A DNA stretch of 40,691 bases from Alistipes sp. (GCA_017630735.1 JAGBUS010000042.1:1-40691); one strand, 5' to 3'; counted from the stretch's first letter, positions 1 through 8,932 are shown. Notes: generated by a model from the sequence alone, not told the origin. A program made the numbers and translations.

Positions 1-2733
1 AAGGGTTACGAGAGTTGTACCAGATGTATTGATAGTACGTGACAATGTTGCGCAGATAGCGTTGTCGATGTTAGTCTTGATATCACGCTTTGGATAGAGA
101 CCGAGGTACTCACGGATACGGTCGAAGATAACCACTGTATCGTTGATAGAGTAACCGATGATAGTCAAGATAGCAGCGATAAATGCCTGGTTAACCTCAA
201 GGTTGAAAGGCATAACTGCGTACAACATAGAGAAGATACCGATAACAAGGAGTGCGTTGTGTGCCAAAGCAACTGTAGCACCCAAAGCCCACTGCCAACG
301 GCGGAAACGGATAGCAATATAGATACCGATAGCAACCAATGCGATAAGAACTGCGATGATAGAGTTTACGGTCATCTCTGATGAGATAGACTCGCTAACC
401 TGCTCTGAAGATGCGATACCCCACTGTGCGATACCATCACCTGCAGTACGGAACTCATCAAAACCAAACTCGTCGATTGTGAAGTACTCGTCCAAAGCCT
501 GGAACAACAAGCGGTCAACTGCATCGTTAGCCTCCTCGCCCTCAAGACCCTCTGGCTGGTACTGAGTAACGACACGAATCTGGTTGTCAGCACCGAACTG
601 CTTAACCTCGATTGAAGAGTTAGCAGCATCAGCAACAGACTCGAAAGTCTCCTCAATGCTCTGACGAACGTTCTCGATGTTTACGCTCTCGTTGAACTTA
701 ACAACGTATGAACGACCACCTGTGAACTCTACACCCTGGTTAAGACCGATAGTGAGAAGTGAGATGATAGATGCGATAACGAGGATACCTGATACCAAGT
801 ATGAAACCTTACGCTTAGAGATGAAGCTGAACTTAACATTCTGCAAGAAGTTCTCTGTAAGCTTTGAAGAGAACTTAAGCTCGCCCTTACGCTCAACACG
901 TGTCTCAATCAAAAGACGTGTGATGAAGATAGCGCAGAACAATGATGTGATGATACCAACTACCAAAGTTGTTGCGAAGCCCTTAACAGGACCTGTACCG
1001 AAGTAGAAGAGAACGATACCAGTGATGATTGTAGTAAGGTTACCGTCGATGATCGCTGAGTATGCGTTAGAGAAACCATCCTTGATAGCGAGTGCAAGAC
1101 CCTTACCACCACGCAACTCCTCCTTGATACGCTCGAAGATGATAACGTTAGCATCCACAGCCATACCCATAGTAAGTACGATACCTGCGATACCTGGGAG
1201 TGTCAATACAGCACCGAATGATACCAATACACCGAAGAGCAACAATACGTTGCAGATAAGTGCAACATTAGCATACCAACCAGCACGGTTGTAGAAGAAT
1301 GCCATATAGAGCAACACAAGGCAGAATGCCAATGCGAACGAAATCAAACCTGCGCTGATAGACTGCTGACCGAGTGATGGACCTACAACCTCAGAGTAGA
1401 TGATAGTTGCAGGTGCTGGAGACTTACCTGAGCTAAGTACGTTAGCCAAGTCCTCAGCCTCCTGAGCAGAGAAGTTACCTGTGATAGATGAAGAACCACC
1501 ATCGATACGACCGTTAACACGTGGTGCTGAGTATACGTAGCTATCCAAAACGATAGCGATAGAGCGACCTACGTTAGCACCTGTGATGTTACCCCACTCG
1601 ATAGCTGTCTTAGAATCCATTGTCATAGATACCTCAAAACCACCATACTGACCACCCTGAGCGCGTGCAGATGTGATACCTGAGCCATCCAATACTGGGA
1701 GCATTGCACCATCCTTACCCTTCAAAGCGTAAAGAAGGAATACACCCTTTGAGCTATCCAAAGAGCTCTTGTTTGACCAAGCAAGCTTAACATCTGCTGG
1801 GATCAAAGCATCAACACCCTCCAATGAGAGGTACTCGTTGATAAGCTGGATGTTTGACTTGTCAGCAGCTGCTACGATAGGCTCACCTACGTTGAAAGTC
1901 ATTGTAGAGCCATCAGCACCCATAGCTGGGTAAGATGTCATAAGCAACTCGCTAAGTGGAGTAAGGCTAACCTCAGCCTCATCCTCGCCCTGAGCCAAAA
2001 GATAGTCACGAACAACAGCATCAGCGTTAACGAACAATGTCTCCATTACAGTGTTAACATCCTCTGCCTGGCATACCTGCCAGAACTCAAGGTTGGCTGT
2101 AGATGCCAAAAGCTTACTTACGCGCTCTGGCTCCTTAACACCTGGCAACTCAACCATGATACGGTTAGTACCTGCGATAGGCTGGATGTTTGGCTGAACA
2201 ACACCAAGAAGGTCGATACGTGTTGCCAAAACCTCGTTCATCTTAGATACAGAACCTACGATGTGGTCGTTAAGCTCCTTAGCGATTGTAGCAGCATCCT
2301 CAGTGCCGTAGATAGCCATGCGATCCTCAGCTGAGAGATTTGCAACGTAAGTATCAACTACTGCTGATGGGCTCTCCATCTTAGAAGCTACGCGAAGTGC
2401 TGACTCAATAGCATCACGAAGCAAGTTGTTTGCAGCAACAGTGATATCGTTGAATGCGTTAGTGCGGATAACGTCCTCTGCCTTAATCTCAAGCATAACG
2501 TTCATACCACCCTTAAGGTCAAGACCCAAGTTCAACTCCTTCTCCTTACACTCGCCATAAGTGTAACCTACGTAAACGCTCTTGTCCCACATCTCATCGA
2601 GATAAGCCTGTGGATTCTCCTGCTTAGCAGCCTCTGCCTCAACGTGACGAGTCACGAAGGTGAATGAGAGCTGCCAGATGCTGGCAATACCTAAAAGGAC
2701 TGCCAACCACTTGATAATTCCTTTACTCTGCAT
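1..2733 (-). CDS. secDF: Protein translocase SecDF fusion (5' part of gene; C-terminus beyond window)
   Basis: The reading frame is open from the ATG at 2733 to the window edge (911 codons), so the last part of SecF is missing. SecDF is an inner-membrane RND-type protein that uses proton motive force to pull preproteins out of SecYEG on the periplasmic side. Visible features are an N-terminal membrane segment, the SecD motif LGLDLKGG near residue 60, the SecD TM4 motif GMAVDANVIIFERIKEELR, and then the SecF-like motifs GGRSYVVKF and GYSINDTVVIFDRIREYL close to the edge. Fusion of SecD and SecF into one chain of about 1000 residues is usual in Bacteroidetes. A good sigma-ABfr promoter lies 110 bases upstream. 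Identification is firm. Confidence 0.97.
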   Translation of the reverse strand, partial: MQSKGIIKWLAVLLGIASIWQLSFTFVTRHVEAEAAKQENPQAYLDEMWDKSVYVGYTYGECKEKELNLGLDLKGGMNVMLEIKAEDVIRTNAFNDITVAANNLLRDAIESALRVASKMESPSAVVDTYVANLSAEDRMAIYGTEDAATIAKELNDHIVGSVSKMNEVLATRIDLLGVVQPNIQPIAGTNRIMVELPGVKEPERVSKLLASTANLEFWQVCQAEDVNTVMETLFVNADAVVRDYLLAQGEDEAEVSLTPLSELLMTSYPAMGADGSTMTFNVGEPIVAAADKSNIQLINEYLSLEGVDALIPADVKLAWSNKSSLDSSKGVFLLYALKGKDGAMLPVLDGSGITSARAQGGQYGGFEVSMTMDSKTAIEWGNITGANVGRSIAIVLDSYVYSAPRVNGRIDGGSSSITGNFSAQEAEDLANVLSSGKSPAPATIIYSEVVGPSLGQQSISAGLISFALAFCLVLLYMAFFYNRAGWYANVALICNVLLLFGVLVSFGAVLTLPGIAGIVLTMGMAVDANVIIFERIKEELRGGKGLALAIKDGFSNAYSAIIDGNLTTIITGIVLFYFGTGPVKGFATTLVVGIITSLFCAIFITRLLIETRVERKGELKFSSKLTENFLQNVKFSFISKRKVSYLVSGILVIASIISLLTIGLNQGVEFTGGRSYVVKFNESVNIENVRQSIEETFESVADAANSSIEVKQFGADNQIRVVTQYQPEGLEGEEANDAVDRLLFQALDEYFTIDEFGFDEFRTAGDGIAQWGIASSEQVSESISSEMTVNSIIAVLIALVAIGIYIAIRFRRWQWALGATVALAHNALLVIGIFSMLYAVMPFNLEVNQAFIAAILTIIGYSINDTVVIFDRIREYLGLYPKRDIKTNIDNAICATLSRTINTSGTTLVTL

Positions 2734-2842
2734 TGTTTAAAAGTTTAATTATTTGTTATTGTTTATATGTTTTTTGCTTCAATTTCTGTAGCAATCAGCA
2801 ACATAGCACGCTTATTGCTTGCGCAAACGCGCGTTAATCGCG

Positions 2843-2873
2843 CAAAGATAGTAAAAAAATCGCAATCCACAAA
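2843..2873 (-). promoter_or_regulatory. secDF promoter (Bacteroidetes type)
   Basis: On the minus strand TTTG (2870-2873) is followed after 19 bases by TATCTTTG (2843-2850), matching the Bacteroidetes sigma-ABfr consensus. The spacer also holds the T-run of the terminator that ends the upstream fucosidase gene. Confidence 0.7.
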
Positions 2874-2885
2874 CGTGAACTGCGA
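2853..2885 (-). terminator. Intrinsic terminator of the fucosidase gene
   Basis: Arms 2860-2870 and 2875-2885 pair over 11 positions around a 4-base loop, and seven T follow on the minus strand (2853-2859). The two positions that mismatch in plus-strand RNA become G-U pairs in minus-strand RNA, so the hairpin fits a minus-strand transcript. Confidence 0.7.
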
Positions 2886-2916
2886 TAATATTATCATTTT
2901 TATAGGCTTAATTACC

Positions 2917-4221
2917 CTATTTCGTAGTAATCTCCACAACGTAATCAACCATCTCAGGACGTGGACCGAGATCCAACACAATACCCTTTGCCACCTTTTC
3001 GAACTTCACAGGCTTGCCACTTACAAATACCTGAGCCTTATCTACCTTACAGTTAAGTGGCAAATAAAGCATATCATCCTCAAGGTCAAAGATATGAACA
3101 TAAAGTTTGTTGCCCTTGCGCGTTGTGCAACCCCACTGCTGCTGCTTGATATCGCCAGCCTCGGTACCATAGATAGTCTCGCCATAGATAGAGAGCCACT
3201 CACCCATAGCCTTCATACGCTCCAACGCTGCTGCTGGCAACTCACCATTAGCCTGAGGACCAACATTCAACAAGAGGTTAGCACCCTTACCAGCTGCACT
3301 CACGAGGTAGCGAATAAGCGTCTCAGGAGACTTATAGTTCTGATCGATAATCTTATATCCCCACATACCATTCATTGTCTGGCATGTCTCAAGTGGCAAA
3401 CGGCTAATATCCTGACCCGACAAGCCATGAGTATTCTCACCAGGGAGGTCACGCTCAAAAATCTGAATATCCTCACCCTCGAATGGTGTGATATGGTGGT
3501 TGTTAGCGATAAGACATGATGGCTGCAACTTGTGAATCATAGCATACTGCTCGTCGAGCTGCCAGTTGAAAGGCGTCTTATCCTCGTCGTGATCCCACAA
3601 GCCATCGAACCAGATAGCACCAATAGGGCCATAGTTTGTAAGAAGCTCCGTAACCTGACGATTCATAAAGTCGTAGTAGTGAGCCCAGTCGATCTTCGAC
3701 TCATCGCGACCTGTAACATTGCGCGCTGTGCGACCACGTGGATAGTCGTCACGCAACCAGTCGATATGTGAATAGTAGAAGTGGAGCTTAATGCCATACT
3801 TTTGACACGCCTCAGACAACTCCTTTATGACATCACGACCAAATGGCGTAGCATCAACGATATTGAATTCCGACTGCTCGGTATCCCACATTGAGAAGCC
3901 ATCGTGATGACGTGTAGTGAAGCAGATATACTTGGCACCTGCATTCTTAATAGCCTTAACCCACTCCTCAGCATTGAAGCGGTGTGGATAGAAAGCATCA
4001 GCTGCCTTAGCATACTCATCGCGGTTAAGACCTGCATTCTGCATATACCACTCACCCTGAGCAAACATACTGTAGATACCCCAGTGGATGAAGATACCAA
4101 ATCGAGCATCTGCAAACTCCTCACGCGCCTTAAGATTCTCAGGCGTAGGCTGATAGCCCTGAGCCGATAGTGACACCACCGATAGCAGCATCACAGCAGC
4201 CAATAGCGTTTTCTTTATCAT
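2917..4221 (-). CDS. Secreted alpha-L-fucosidase, GH29
   Basis: A 434-residue glycoside hydrolase predicted to remove terminal alpha-L-fucose from glycans in the periplasm or outside the cell. The start MIKKTLLAAVM gives a clean signal peptide (cleavage after about residue 20, SLSA|QG). A longer in-frame start at 4344 would add 41 residues of non-signal sequence reading through an intergenic repeat, and is rejected. GH29 features are HWGIYS (46-51), RHHDGF (104-109) and the nucleophile Asp206 in WFDG. The length fits the catalytic domain plus a small C-terminal beta domain. There are no neighbouring SusC/SusD or other glycosidase genes, so it is not part of a recognisable polysaccharide utilisation locus here. 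Substrate linkage cannot be told from sequence. Confidence 0.93.
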   Translation of the reverse strand: MIKKTLLAAVMLLSVVSLSAQGYQPTPENLKAREEFADARFGIFIHWGIYSMFAQGEWYMQNAGLNRDEYAKAADAFYPHRFNAEEWVKAIKNAGAKYICFTTRHHDGFSMWDTEQSEFNIVDATPFGRDVIKELSEACQKYGIKLHFYYSHIDWLRDDYPRGRTARNVTGRDESKIDWAHYYDFMNRQVTELLTNYGPIGAIWFDGLWDHDEDKTPFNWQLDEQYAMIHKLQPSCLIANNHHITPFEGEDIQIFERDLPGENTHGLSGQDISRLPLETCQTMNGMWGYKIIDQNYKSPETLIRYLVSAAGKGANLLLNVGPQANGELPAAALERMKAMGEWLSIYGETIYGTEAGDIKQQQWGCTTRKGNKLYVHIFDLEDDMLYLPLNCKVDKAQVFVSGKPVKFEKVAKGIVLDLGPRPEMVDYVVEITTK

Positions 4222-4253
4222 AGGTTTAAGTTTTTTAGGTTTATTAGTAAAAC

Positions 4254-4380
4254 AATTTGTTGTTAGAAGGGCGGCAGATTTGATGATTTGTCGCAGTATG
4301 AAAAAGCGGAGTTTACTGAGTGTAAATGAGCATTTTTCAAACAAGCAAAGCGTCGAAGATGTACCCTTATAACTGCAAAT
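4254..4380. repeat. Composite nested-hairpin repeat, copy B1
   Basis: The outer arms are AATTTGTTGTTAGAAGGG at the left and CCCTTATAACTGCAAAT at the right, which pair imperfectly. The inner hairpin has arms TGAAAAA (4299-4305) and TTTTTCA (4333-4339), with a GTTTAC/GTAAAT apex. It shares its left arm and apex with the tandem copy at 4383. Confidence 0.75.
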
Positions 4381-4383
4381 CTA
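4376..4383 (-). promoter_or_regulatory. Possible -7 element for the fucosidase gene
   Basis: TAGATTTG on the minus strand fits TAnnTTTG and lies at the junction of the two hairpin repeats. No convincing -33 element is present. If it is used, the leader of about 150 nt would contain the whole B1 hairpin. Confidence 0.25.
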
Positions 4384-4507
4384 ATTTGTTGTTAGAAGGT
4401 AGTAGATGCAGCAGATGCTCGCAGTTTGCAAATCCGTAGTTTACTGGAGTAAATGAGGAATTTGCAAACAAGGCAGATGTTGCAGATACTGTCTTATCAC
4501 AACAACT
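4383..4507. repeat. Composite nested-hairpin repeat, copy B2, abutting the lepA stop
   Basis: The outer arms TTTGTTGTTAGAAGG and CTTATCACAACAA enclose an inner stem with arms TTTGCAAATCC (4425-4435) and GGAATTTGCAAA (4457-4468). The right arm touches the lepA stop codon (4508-4510), so the element forms the 3' end of the lepA transcript and may end it. Confidence 0.75.
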
Positions 4508-6298
4508 TTAATCCATCTTAAGGACTGCCAAGAACGCCGACTGTGGCACCTGAACTGATCCCACCTGACGCATACGCTTCTTACCCGCCTTCTGCTTCTC
4601 AAGAAGCTTACGCTTACGCGAAATATCACCACCATAACACTTAGCAGTAACATCCTTACGTACAGCCTTTACTGTCTCGCGAGCAATAATCTTAGCACCA
4701 ATAGCAGCCTGGATAGCGATATCAAACTGCTGACGTGGGATAAGCTCCTTAAGCTTCTCACACATCTTACGTCCGAAGTCGTAAGCATGGTCGGCATAGA
4801 TAAGTGATGACAAGGCATCCACAGGCTCACCATTGAGGAGGATATCCAACTTAGCGAGCTTCGACACCTGATAACCTGTGCGATGGTAGTCGAATGAGGC
4901 ATAACCCTTAGATATACTCTTAAGTTTATCGTAGAAGTCGAAGACAATCTCCGAAAGTGGCATCTCAAAATTCACCTCCACACGATCCTGTGTGATGAAT
5001 GTCTGATTCTTCATCACACCACGCTTATCGATACAGAGTTTCAATACGTTACCGAGGAAATCTGCCTTGGTGATAATCTGAGCAAGGATATATGGCTCCT
5101 CGATTTTTGCCACCTTGGTAATCTCTGGTAGTCCCGATGGATTATGCACCTCAAGCTCCTCACCCTGCGTTGTTGTGATATGATACGACACGTTAGGAAC
5201 GGTAGTAATAACATCCATATCGAACTCGCGATACAAACGCTCCTGAATAATCTCCATGTGGAGAAGACCCAAGAAGCCGCAACGGAAGCCAAAGCCCAAA
5301 GCCAACGAACTCTCAGGCTCGAAGGTCAAAGAGGCATCATTCAGCTTAAGCTTCTCAAGTGAAGCACGCAAATCCTCGTACTGGTCAGCCTCAACAGGAT
5401 ATACACCCGCAAAGACCATAGGCTTAACATCCTCAAAACCTGCGATAGCCTCCAAAGCAGGATTTGCCACAGAGGTAATGGTATCACCCACCTTGACATC
5501 TGTAGAGTTCTTGATACCCGAACAGATATATCCTACATCACCCGCCTTAATCTCGTCACGAGCAACCATCTTCAATTTCAAAACACCAATCTCATCAGCG
5601 TCATACTCACTGCCAGTGTTGAAGAACTTTACATGCTCGCCCTTGTGTATTGTACCGTTGAAGACACGGAAATAGGCAATAACGCCACGGAAAGGATTGA
5701 ACACCGAGTCGAAGATAAGAGCCTGAAGCGGAGCATTCTCATCACCCTTAGGTGCTGGAACACGCTCTACAATAGCCTCCAAAACCTCCTCTACACCCAT
5801 ACCAGTCTTTCCTGACGCCAAGAGGATATCCTCATCCTTGCAGCCGATAAGGTCGATAATCTGATCCTTAACCTCATCAATCATTGCTGACTCACAGTCA
5901 ATCTTATTGAGCACTGGGATAATCTCAAGATCCTGACCAAGAGCAAGATAAAGATTCGAAATGGTCTGCGCCTGAATACCCTGAGTAGCATCTACTACAA
6001 GCAATGCTCCCTCACATGAGGCGATAGCACGTGACACCTCGTAAGAGAAGTCAACGTGTCCTGGGGTATCAATAAGATTGAGAGTATACATCTGACCATC
6101 CTTAGCCTTGTACTCCATCTGTATGGCGTGGCTCTTGATGGTAATACCCTTCTCACGCTCAAGGTCCATATCATCGAGCACCTGCGCCTGCATCTCGCGC
6201 TGATTCAGCGTGTTAGTCTTTTCAAGGAGACGGTCAGCAAGAGTACTCTTACCATGGTCAATATGAGCAATAATGCAAAAGTTACGTATGTTCTTCAT
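4508..6298 (-). CDS. lepA: Elongation factor 4 (LepA)
   Basis: A translational GTPase of 596 residues, the usual LepA length, that acts on stalled or mistranslocated ribosomes. The start [19 protein letters not shown] is chosen because LepA proteins begin here; an upstream in-frame Met at 6415 would add 39 unlike residues. G1 is AHIDHGKST (11-19), followed by DTPGH and NKID. The C-terminal LepA-specific domain with [16 protein letters not shown] is complete. The gene stands alone, with its own -7 element 32 bases upstream and a hairpin repeat against its stop codon. Confidence 0.98.
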   Translation of the reverse strand: MKNIRNFCIIAHIDHGKSTLADRLLEKTNTLNQREMQAQVLDDMDLEREKGITIKSHAIQMEYKAKDGQMYTLNLIDTPGHVDFSYEVSRAIASCEGALLVVDATQGIQAQTISNLYLALGQDLEIIPVLNKIDCESAMIDEVKDQIIDLIGCKDEDILLASGKTGMGVEEVLEAIVERVPAPKGDENAPLQALIFDSVFNPFRGVIAYFRVFNGTIHKGEHVKFFNTGSEYDADEIGVLKLKMVARDEIKAGDVGYICSGIKNSTDVKVGDTITSVANPALEAIAGFEDVKPMVFAGVYPVEADQYEDLRASLEKLKLNDASLTFEPESSLALGFGFRCGFLGLLHMEIIQERLYREFDMDVITTVPNVSYHITTTQGEELEVHNPSGLPEITKVAKIEEPYILAQIITKADFLGNVLKLCIDKRGVMKNQTFITQDRVEVNFEMPLSEIVFDFYDKLKSISKGYASFDYHRTGYQVSKLAKLDILLNGEPVDALSSLIYADHAYDFGRKMCEKLKELIPRQQFDIAIQAAIGAKIIARETVKAVRKDVTAKCYGGDISRKRKLLEKQKAGKKRMRQVGSVQVPQSAFLAVLKMD

Positions 6299-6329
6299 CG
6301 TGTGATGTTTATTAATCATTATTAACGCA

Positions 6330-6337
6330 CAAAGATA
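6330..6337 (-). promoter_or_regulatory. lepA promoter -7 element
   Basis: TATCTTTG on the minus strand, 32 bases before the lepA start. The -33 position falls in an A-rich stretch (plus strand) that contains degenerate GTGAAAR repeats, and no TTTG is visible there. Confidence 0.5.
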
Positions 6338-6344
6338 CAAAAAA

Positions 6345-6380
6345 AAAGTGAAAGGTAAAAACTGATAAGTGAAAAGTATA
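6345..6380 (+). repeat. Degenerate GTGAAAR heptamer repeat
   Basis: A few imperfect GTGAAAR units lie upstream of lepA, reading on the plus strand. This is the one clear copy that does not follow a stop codon in the same orientation. Confidence 0.5.
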
Positions 6381-6481
6381 GCATCCACAACATTTTTACT
6401 TTTAATACCAAACATTCTCCATCATCTACATGTCATAATAGACCTCTAATTTTTGTCACTATGCTATCCACATATCTGCCA

Positions 6482-6514
6482 TTTTGTCAGTTCACCGACG
6501 TGGCACATAGTTTG
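6482..6514 (+). promoter_or_regulatory. Candidate htpG promoter with repeated TTTTGTCA boxes
   Basis: TTTTG (6482-6486) and TAGTTTG (6508-6514) resemble a weak sigma-ABfr promoter. The region from 6448 also holds two TTTTGTCA-like boxes, and a GCCA/TGGC pair (6479 and 6501 region) spans the core. This layout could be a stress-control site for the chaperone gene, but that is inference. Confidence 0.35.
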
Positions 6515-6560
6515 ATAACATCAAAAATCAGACAATAACAACTAATAACAACATAAAACT

Positions 6561-8618
6561 ATGAGAAATGGTAAGATTGGGGTAACAACAGAAAACATAT
6601 TCCCCGTAATTAAGAAATTTCTATACTCCGACCACGAGATTTTCCTCCGCGAGTTGGTATCAAATGCCGTAGATGCTACACAAAAGCTAAAGACCCTAAC
6701 ATCTAAGGGTGAGGCAGATGGCGAATTGGGCGACCTCACAATCCACATTACTGTAGATGAGGCAACTAAGACCCTCACCATCACCGATCGTGGTATTGGC
6801 ATGTCTATCGACGAGGTGGATAAATATATCAACCAGATTGCATTTTCTGGTGCCGAGGAGTTTATGGCTAAGTACAAGGATCAGGCTATCATCGGACACT
6901 TCGGTCTTGGCTTCTACTCATCGTTTATGGTGGCAGATAAAGTGGAGATATTCTCACAGTCATACCGCAACGAGGAAAAGAGCGTACACTGGAGCTGCAA
7001 CGGTTCTCCAGAGTTCGAGATGGAGGAGCTTACAGAGAAGTTGGAGCGCGGAACACGCATCGTCCTTCACCTCTCGGAGGAGTGTGCTGAGTATGCTCAA
7101 AAGGCTGAAATCGCAAAGCTCCTACGCAAGTATTGCCACTTCCTACCTATTCCTATTGCCTTTGGTAAGAAGAGCGAGTGGAAGGATGGTAAATATGTTG
7201 ATACCGAGGAGGATAACATCATCAACAACACTACTCCACTATGGACTCGCAAGCCATCGGAGATTACCGAGGAGGAGTACAAAAGTTTCTATGCAGACCT
7301 ATATCCAACTGCAGACGAGCCACTGTTCTACATCCACCTAAATATCGACTATCCATTCAATCTTACAGGTATTCTCTACTTCCCTAAGATTCACAACAAC
7401 TTCGATATTCAGCGTAACCGCATACAGCTATACTCTAACCAGGTTTTCGTAACCGATGAGGTAAATGGCATCGTGCCTGAGTATCTAACACTCCTTCATG
7501 GTGTTATCGACTCACCAGATATTCCACTCAACGTATCACGTAGCTACCTCCAGAGCGACTCTAACGTAAAGAAGATTTCGAGCTACATCACACGTAAGGT
7601 GGCAGACCGTCTACAGGAGCTATTCAACACCATGCGTCCTGACTACGAGGCGAAGTGGGACGACCTCAAAATCTTTATCCAGTATGGCATCCTCACCGAC
7701 GAGAAATTCGCCGAAAAGGCAGCATCGTTTATGCTTTGGAAGTCTATTGAGGGTAAGTACTACACACCTACGGAGTATACCGAAAAGGTTAAGGATACAC
7801 AGACCGACAAGGATGGCTTCACCATTATGTTATATGTAGATGATGTTGTGGGCAAGAATGCCTTTGTTGAGGCTGCAAAGGCTAAGGGCTACGACATTTT
7901 GGAGATGAACGGACAGCTGGACAACCACTACGTACAGTACTACGAGTCGAAGAACGAGAAGATTCGCTTTGTACGCGTAGATAGCGATGTTGTCGAGAAC
8001 CTCATCCGCAAGGAGGAGCGCAACGCCATGTCACTCACCTCGGAGCAGCAGGATATTATGCGCCCTGTTTTTGAGAGCCAGATGCCTAACGACGAGAAGA
8101 TACACTACCATATCTCATTTGAGGCTATGACAGCAGATGCACAGCCTGTTGTCATCACACAGAATGAGTTTATGCGCCGCATGAAGGAGATGGCTGCAAC
8201 ATCAGGAGGCGACATGAGTCGCTTCTATGGCGAGATGCCCGACAACTTCACTATAACCGTAAATGGCAATCACCCTATCGTGCTCGATATCCTCGGAGAG
8301 GTGGAGAATAGCTACGGTGATAAGCTACGTACCATCGGCAAGAAGATTACCGCTGCCGAGCAGGAGGAGAACCGCTTTGAGGAGACCGTGAAGGGCAAGA
8401 AAGCCGAGGAGCTTACTCAGGAGGAGAAGGATATGCGCGAGCAGCTATCACAGCGCATTGCCGAGCTACGCTCAGAGCGCGACACACGCCTTATGGAGAT
8501 TGGCAAGGAGAATAAAAAGGTACGCCAGATTATCGACCTCGCACTGCTCTCTAACGGCATGCTTAAGGGCAAGAACCTTACCGACTTTATCCAGCGCAGC
8601 ATTTCGTTGATAGAGTAA
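6561..8618 (+). CDS. htpG: Molecular chaperone HtpG (Hsp90)
   Basis: A cytosolic ATP-dependent chaperone of 685 residues, the length usual for Bacteroidetes HtpG. The N-terminal GHKL ATPase domain shows ELVSNAVDAT (31-40), DRGIGM (76-81) and the lid motif GHFGLGFYSSF (112-122). These are slight variants of the enterobacterial NASDA, DTGIGM and GQFGVGFYSAF. The middle domain carries LPLNVSR-like IPLNVSRSYLQ, and the C-terminal dimerisation region is present. The gene is monocistronic: it has its own upstream control region and is followed by a GTGAAAR repeat and a strong hairpin. Confidence 0.98.
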   Translation: MRNGKIGVTTENIFPVIKKFLYSDHEIFLRELVSNAVDATQKLKTLTSKGEADGELGDLTIHITVDEATKTLTITDRGIGMSIDEVDKYINQIAFSGAEEFMAKYKDQAIIGHFGLGFYSSFMVADKVEIFSQSYRNEEKSVHWSCNGSPEFEMEELTEKLERGTRIVLHLSEECAEYAQKAEIAKLLRKYCHFLPIPIAFGKKSEWKDGKYVDTEEDNIINNTTPLWTRKPSEITEEEYKSFYADLYPTADEPLFYIHLNIDYPFNLTGILYFPKIHNNFDIQRNRIQLYSNQVFVTDEVNGIVPEYLTLLHGVIDSPDIPLNVSRSYLQSDSNVKKISSYITRKVADRLQELFNTMRPDYEAKWDDLKIFIQYGILTDEKFAEKAASFMLWKSIEGKYYTPTEYTEKVKDTQTDKDGFTIMLYVDDVVGKNAFVEAAKAKGYDILEMNGQLDNHYVQYYESKNEKIRFVRVDSDVVENLIRKEERNAMSLTSEQQDIMRPVFESQMPNDEKIHYHISFEAMTADAQPVVITQNEFMRRMKEMAATSGGDMSRFYGEMPDNFTITVNGNHPIVLDILGEVENSYGDKLRTIGKKITAAEQEENRFEETVKGKKAEELTQEEKDMREQLSQRIAELRSERDTRLMEIGKENKKVRQIIDLALLSNGMLKGKNLTDFIQRSISLIE

Positions 8619-8624
8619 CGAGCG

Positions 8625-8679
8625 AGGTGAAAGGTGAAAGGTGAAAGGTAAGGTGCGCTTCGCGCAGAGTTTATTTTTC
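8625..8679 (+). repeat. GTGAAAR heptamer tract R1 with mini-hairpin, after htpG
   Basis: Four 7-nt units (GTGAAAG) start six bases after the htpG stop. GTGCGCTTCGCGCAG (a short stem) and a TTTATTTTT run follow. The orientation is the same as the gene. Confidence 0.75.
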
Positions 8680-8798
8680 ACGTCCGAAGGGGTTAGATTT
8701 AGCTTATCGCAAAAGAATAGACCAAGGGATAGTACAAAACGTACAGTCCTTGGTCTATTACTTTTAATGATGTGCCGCAGATTGCGACTTATCACAAG
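8680..8798. repeat. Eroded composite hairpin repeat, copy B5
   Basis: The left side (GAAGGGGTTAGAT..GCAAAA) and the right side (GCCGCAGATTGCGACTTATC) align with the arms of the copies at 8808 and 11719, but the outer arms no longer pair well. The inner stem is intact and serves as the htpG terminator. It stands in tandem with the next copy, about 132 bases away. Confidence 0.55.
8716..8766 (+). terminator. htpG terminator hairpin with GTAC-N5-GTAC apex
   Basis: A perfect 12-bp stem (AATAGACCAAGG, 8716-8727, with 8748-8759) is capped by GTAC-AAAAC-GTAC and followed by TTACTTTT. This is an intrinsic terminator for htpG. Confidence 0.75.
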
Positions 8799-8807
8799 AA
8801 ATTTCAA

Positions 8808-8932
8808 TTTGGCAATAGAAGGCTGCAGATGCAACGCTCAGCAAAAATCCCGACGATGGGCTGTACTAAGCGTACTGCTCATTGTCGGGACTTTTTGTTA
8901 GCGGCAGCAGATGTCTGCCTTATCTTGCCAAA
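8808..8932. repeat. Composite nested-hairpin repeat, copy B3
   Basis: Outer arms TTTGGCAATAGAAGGC and GCCTTATCTTGCCAAA pair. The inner stem (8848-8861 with 8878-8891) is flanked by AAAAA and TTTTT and capped by GTAC-TAAGC-GTAC. The right end touches the stop codon of the AspT-like gene (8933-8935). The outer arms differ in sequence from copies B2 and B4 (GGCAA against TTGTT) yet still pair, which suggests that pairing is conserved. Confidence 0.75.

Larger units (their letters stand above)
4222..4507. other. Intergenic region between lepA and the fucosidase gene: two tandem hairpin repeats
   Basis: This 286-base gap has no gene. Apart from a 32-base A/T-rich leader before the fucosidase start it is filled by two tandem copies of a composite hairpin repeat (4254-4380 and 4383-4507). 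Confidence 0.8.
8619..8932. other. Convergent intergenic region after htpG and the AspT-like gene
   Basis: These 314 bases contain no gene. In order they hold a GTGAAAR heptamer tract, an eroded composite hairpin element (with the htpG terminator as its core) and a second composite hairpin that abuts the stop codon of the minus-strand transporter. Confidence 0.8.

Noticed and set aside
372-1154. Open frames on both strands inside the secDF region
   Set aside because: They are shadows of the continuous SecDF frame, whose motifs can be read through the whole stretch.
2767-3519. A 250-codon plus-strand open frame across the secDF-fucosidase gap and the fucosidase 3' half
   Set aside because: It lies antisense to a clear GH29 gene for most of its length, has no recognisable domain, and its composition follows the codons of the opposite strand.
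4222-4344. Longer N-terminus for the fucosidase (start at 4344)
   Set aside because: It would put 41 residues encoded by an intergenic hairpin repeat before a good signal peptide.
8472-8834. A 120-codon minus-strand frame over the htpG 3' end and its repeat
   Set aside because: It runs through the GTGAAAR tract and the terminator hairpin and is antisense to htpG.
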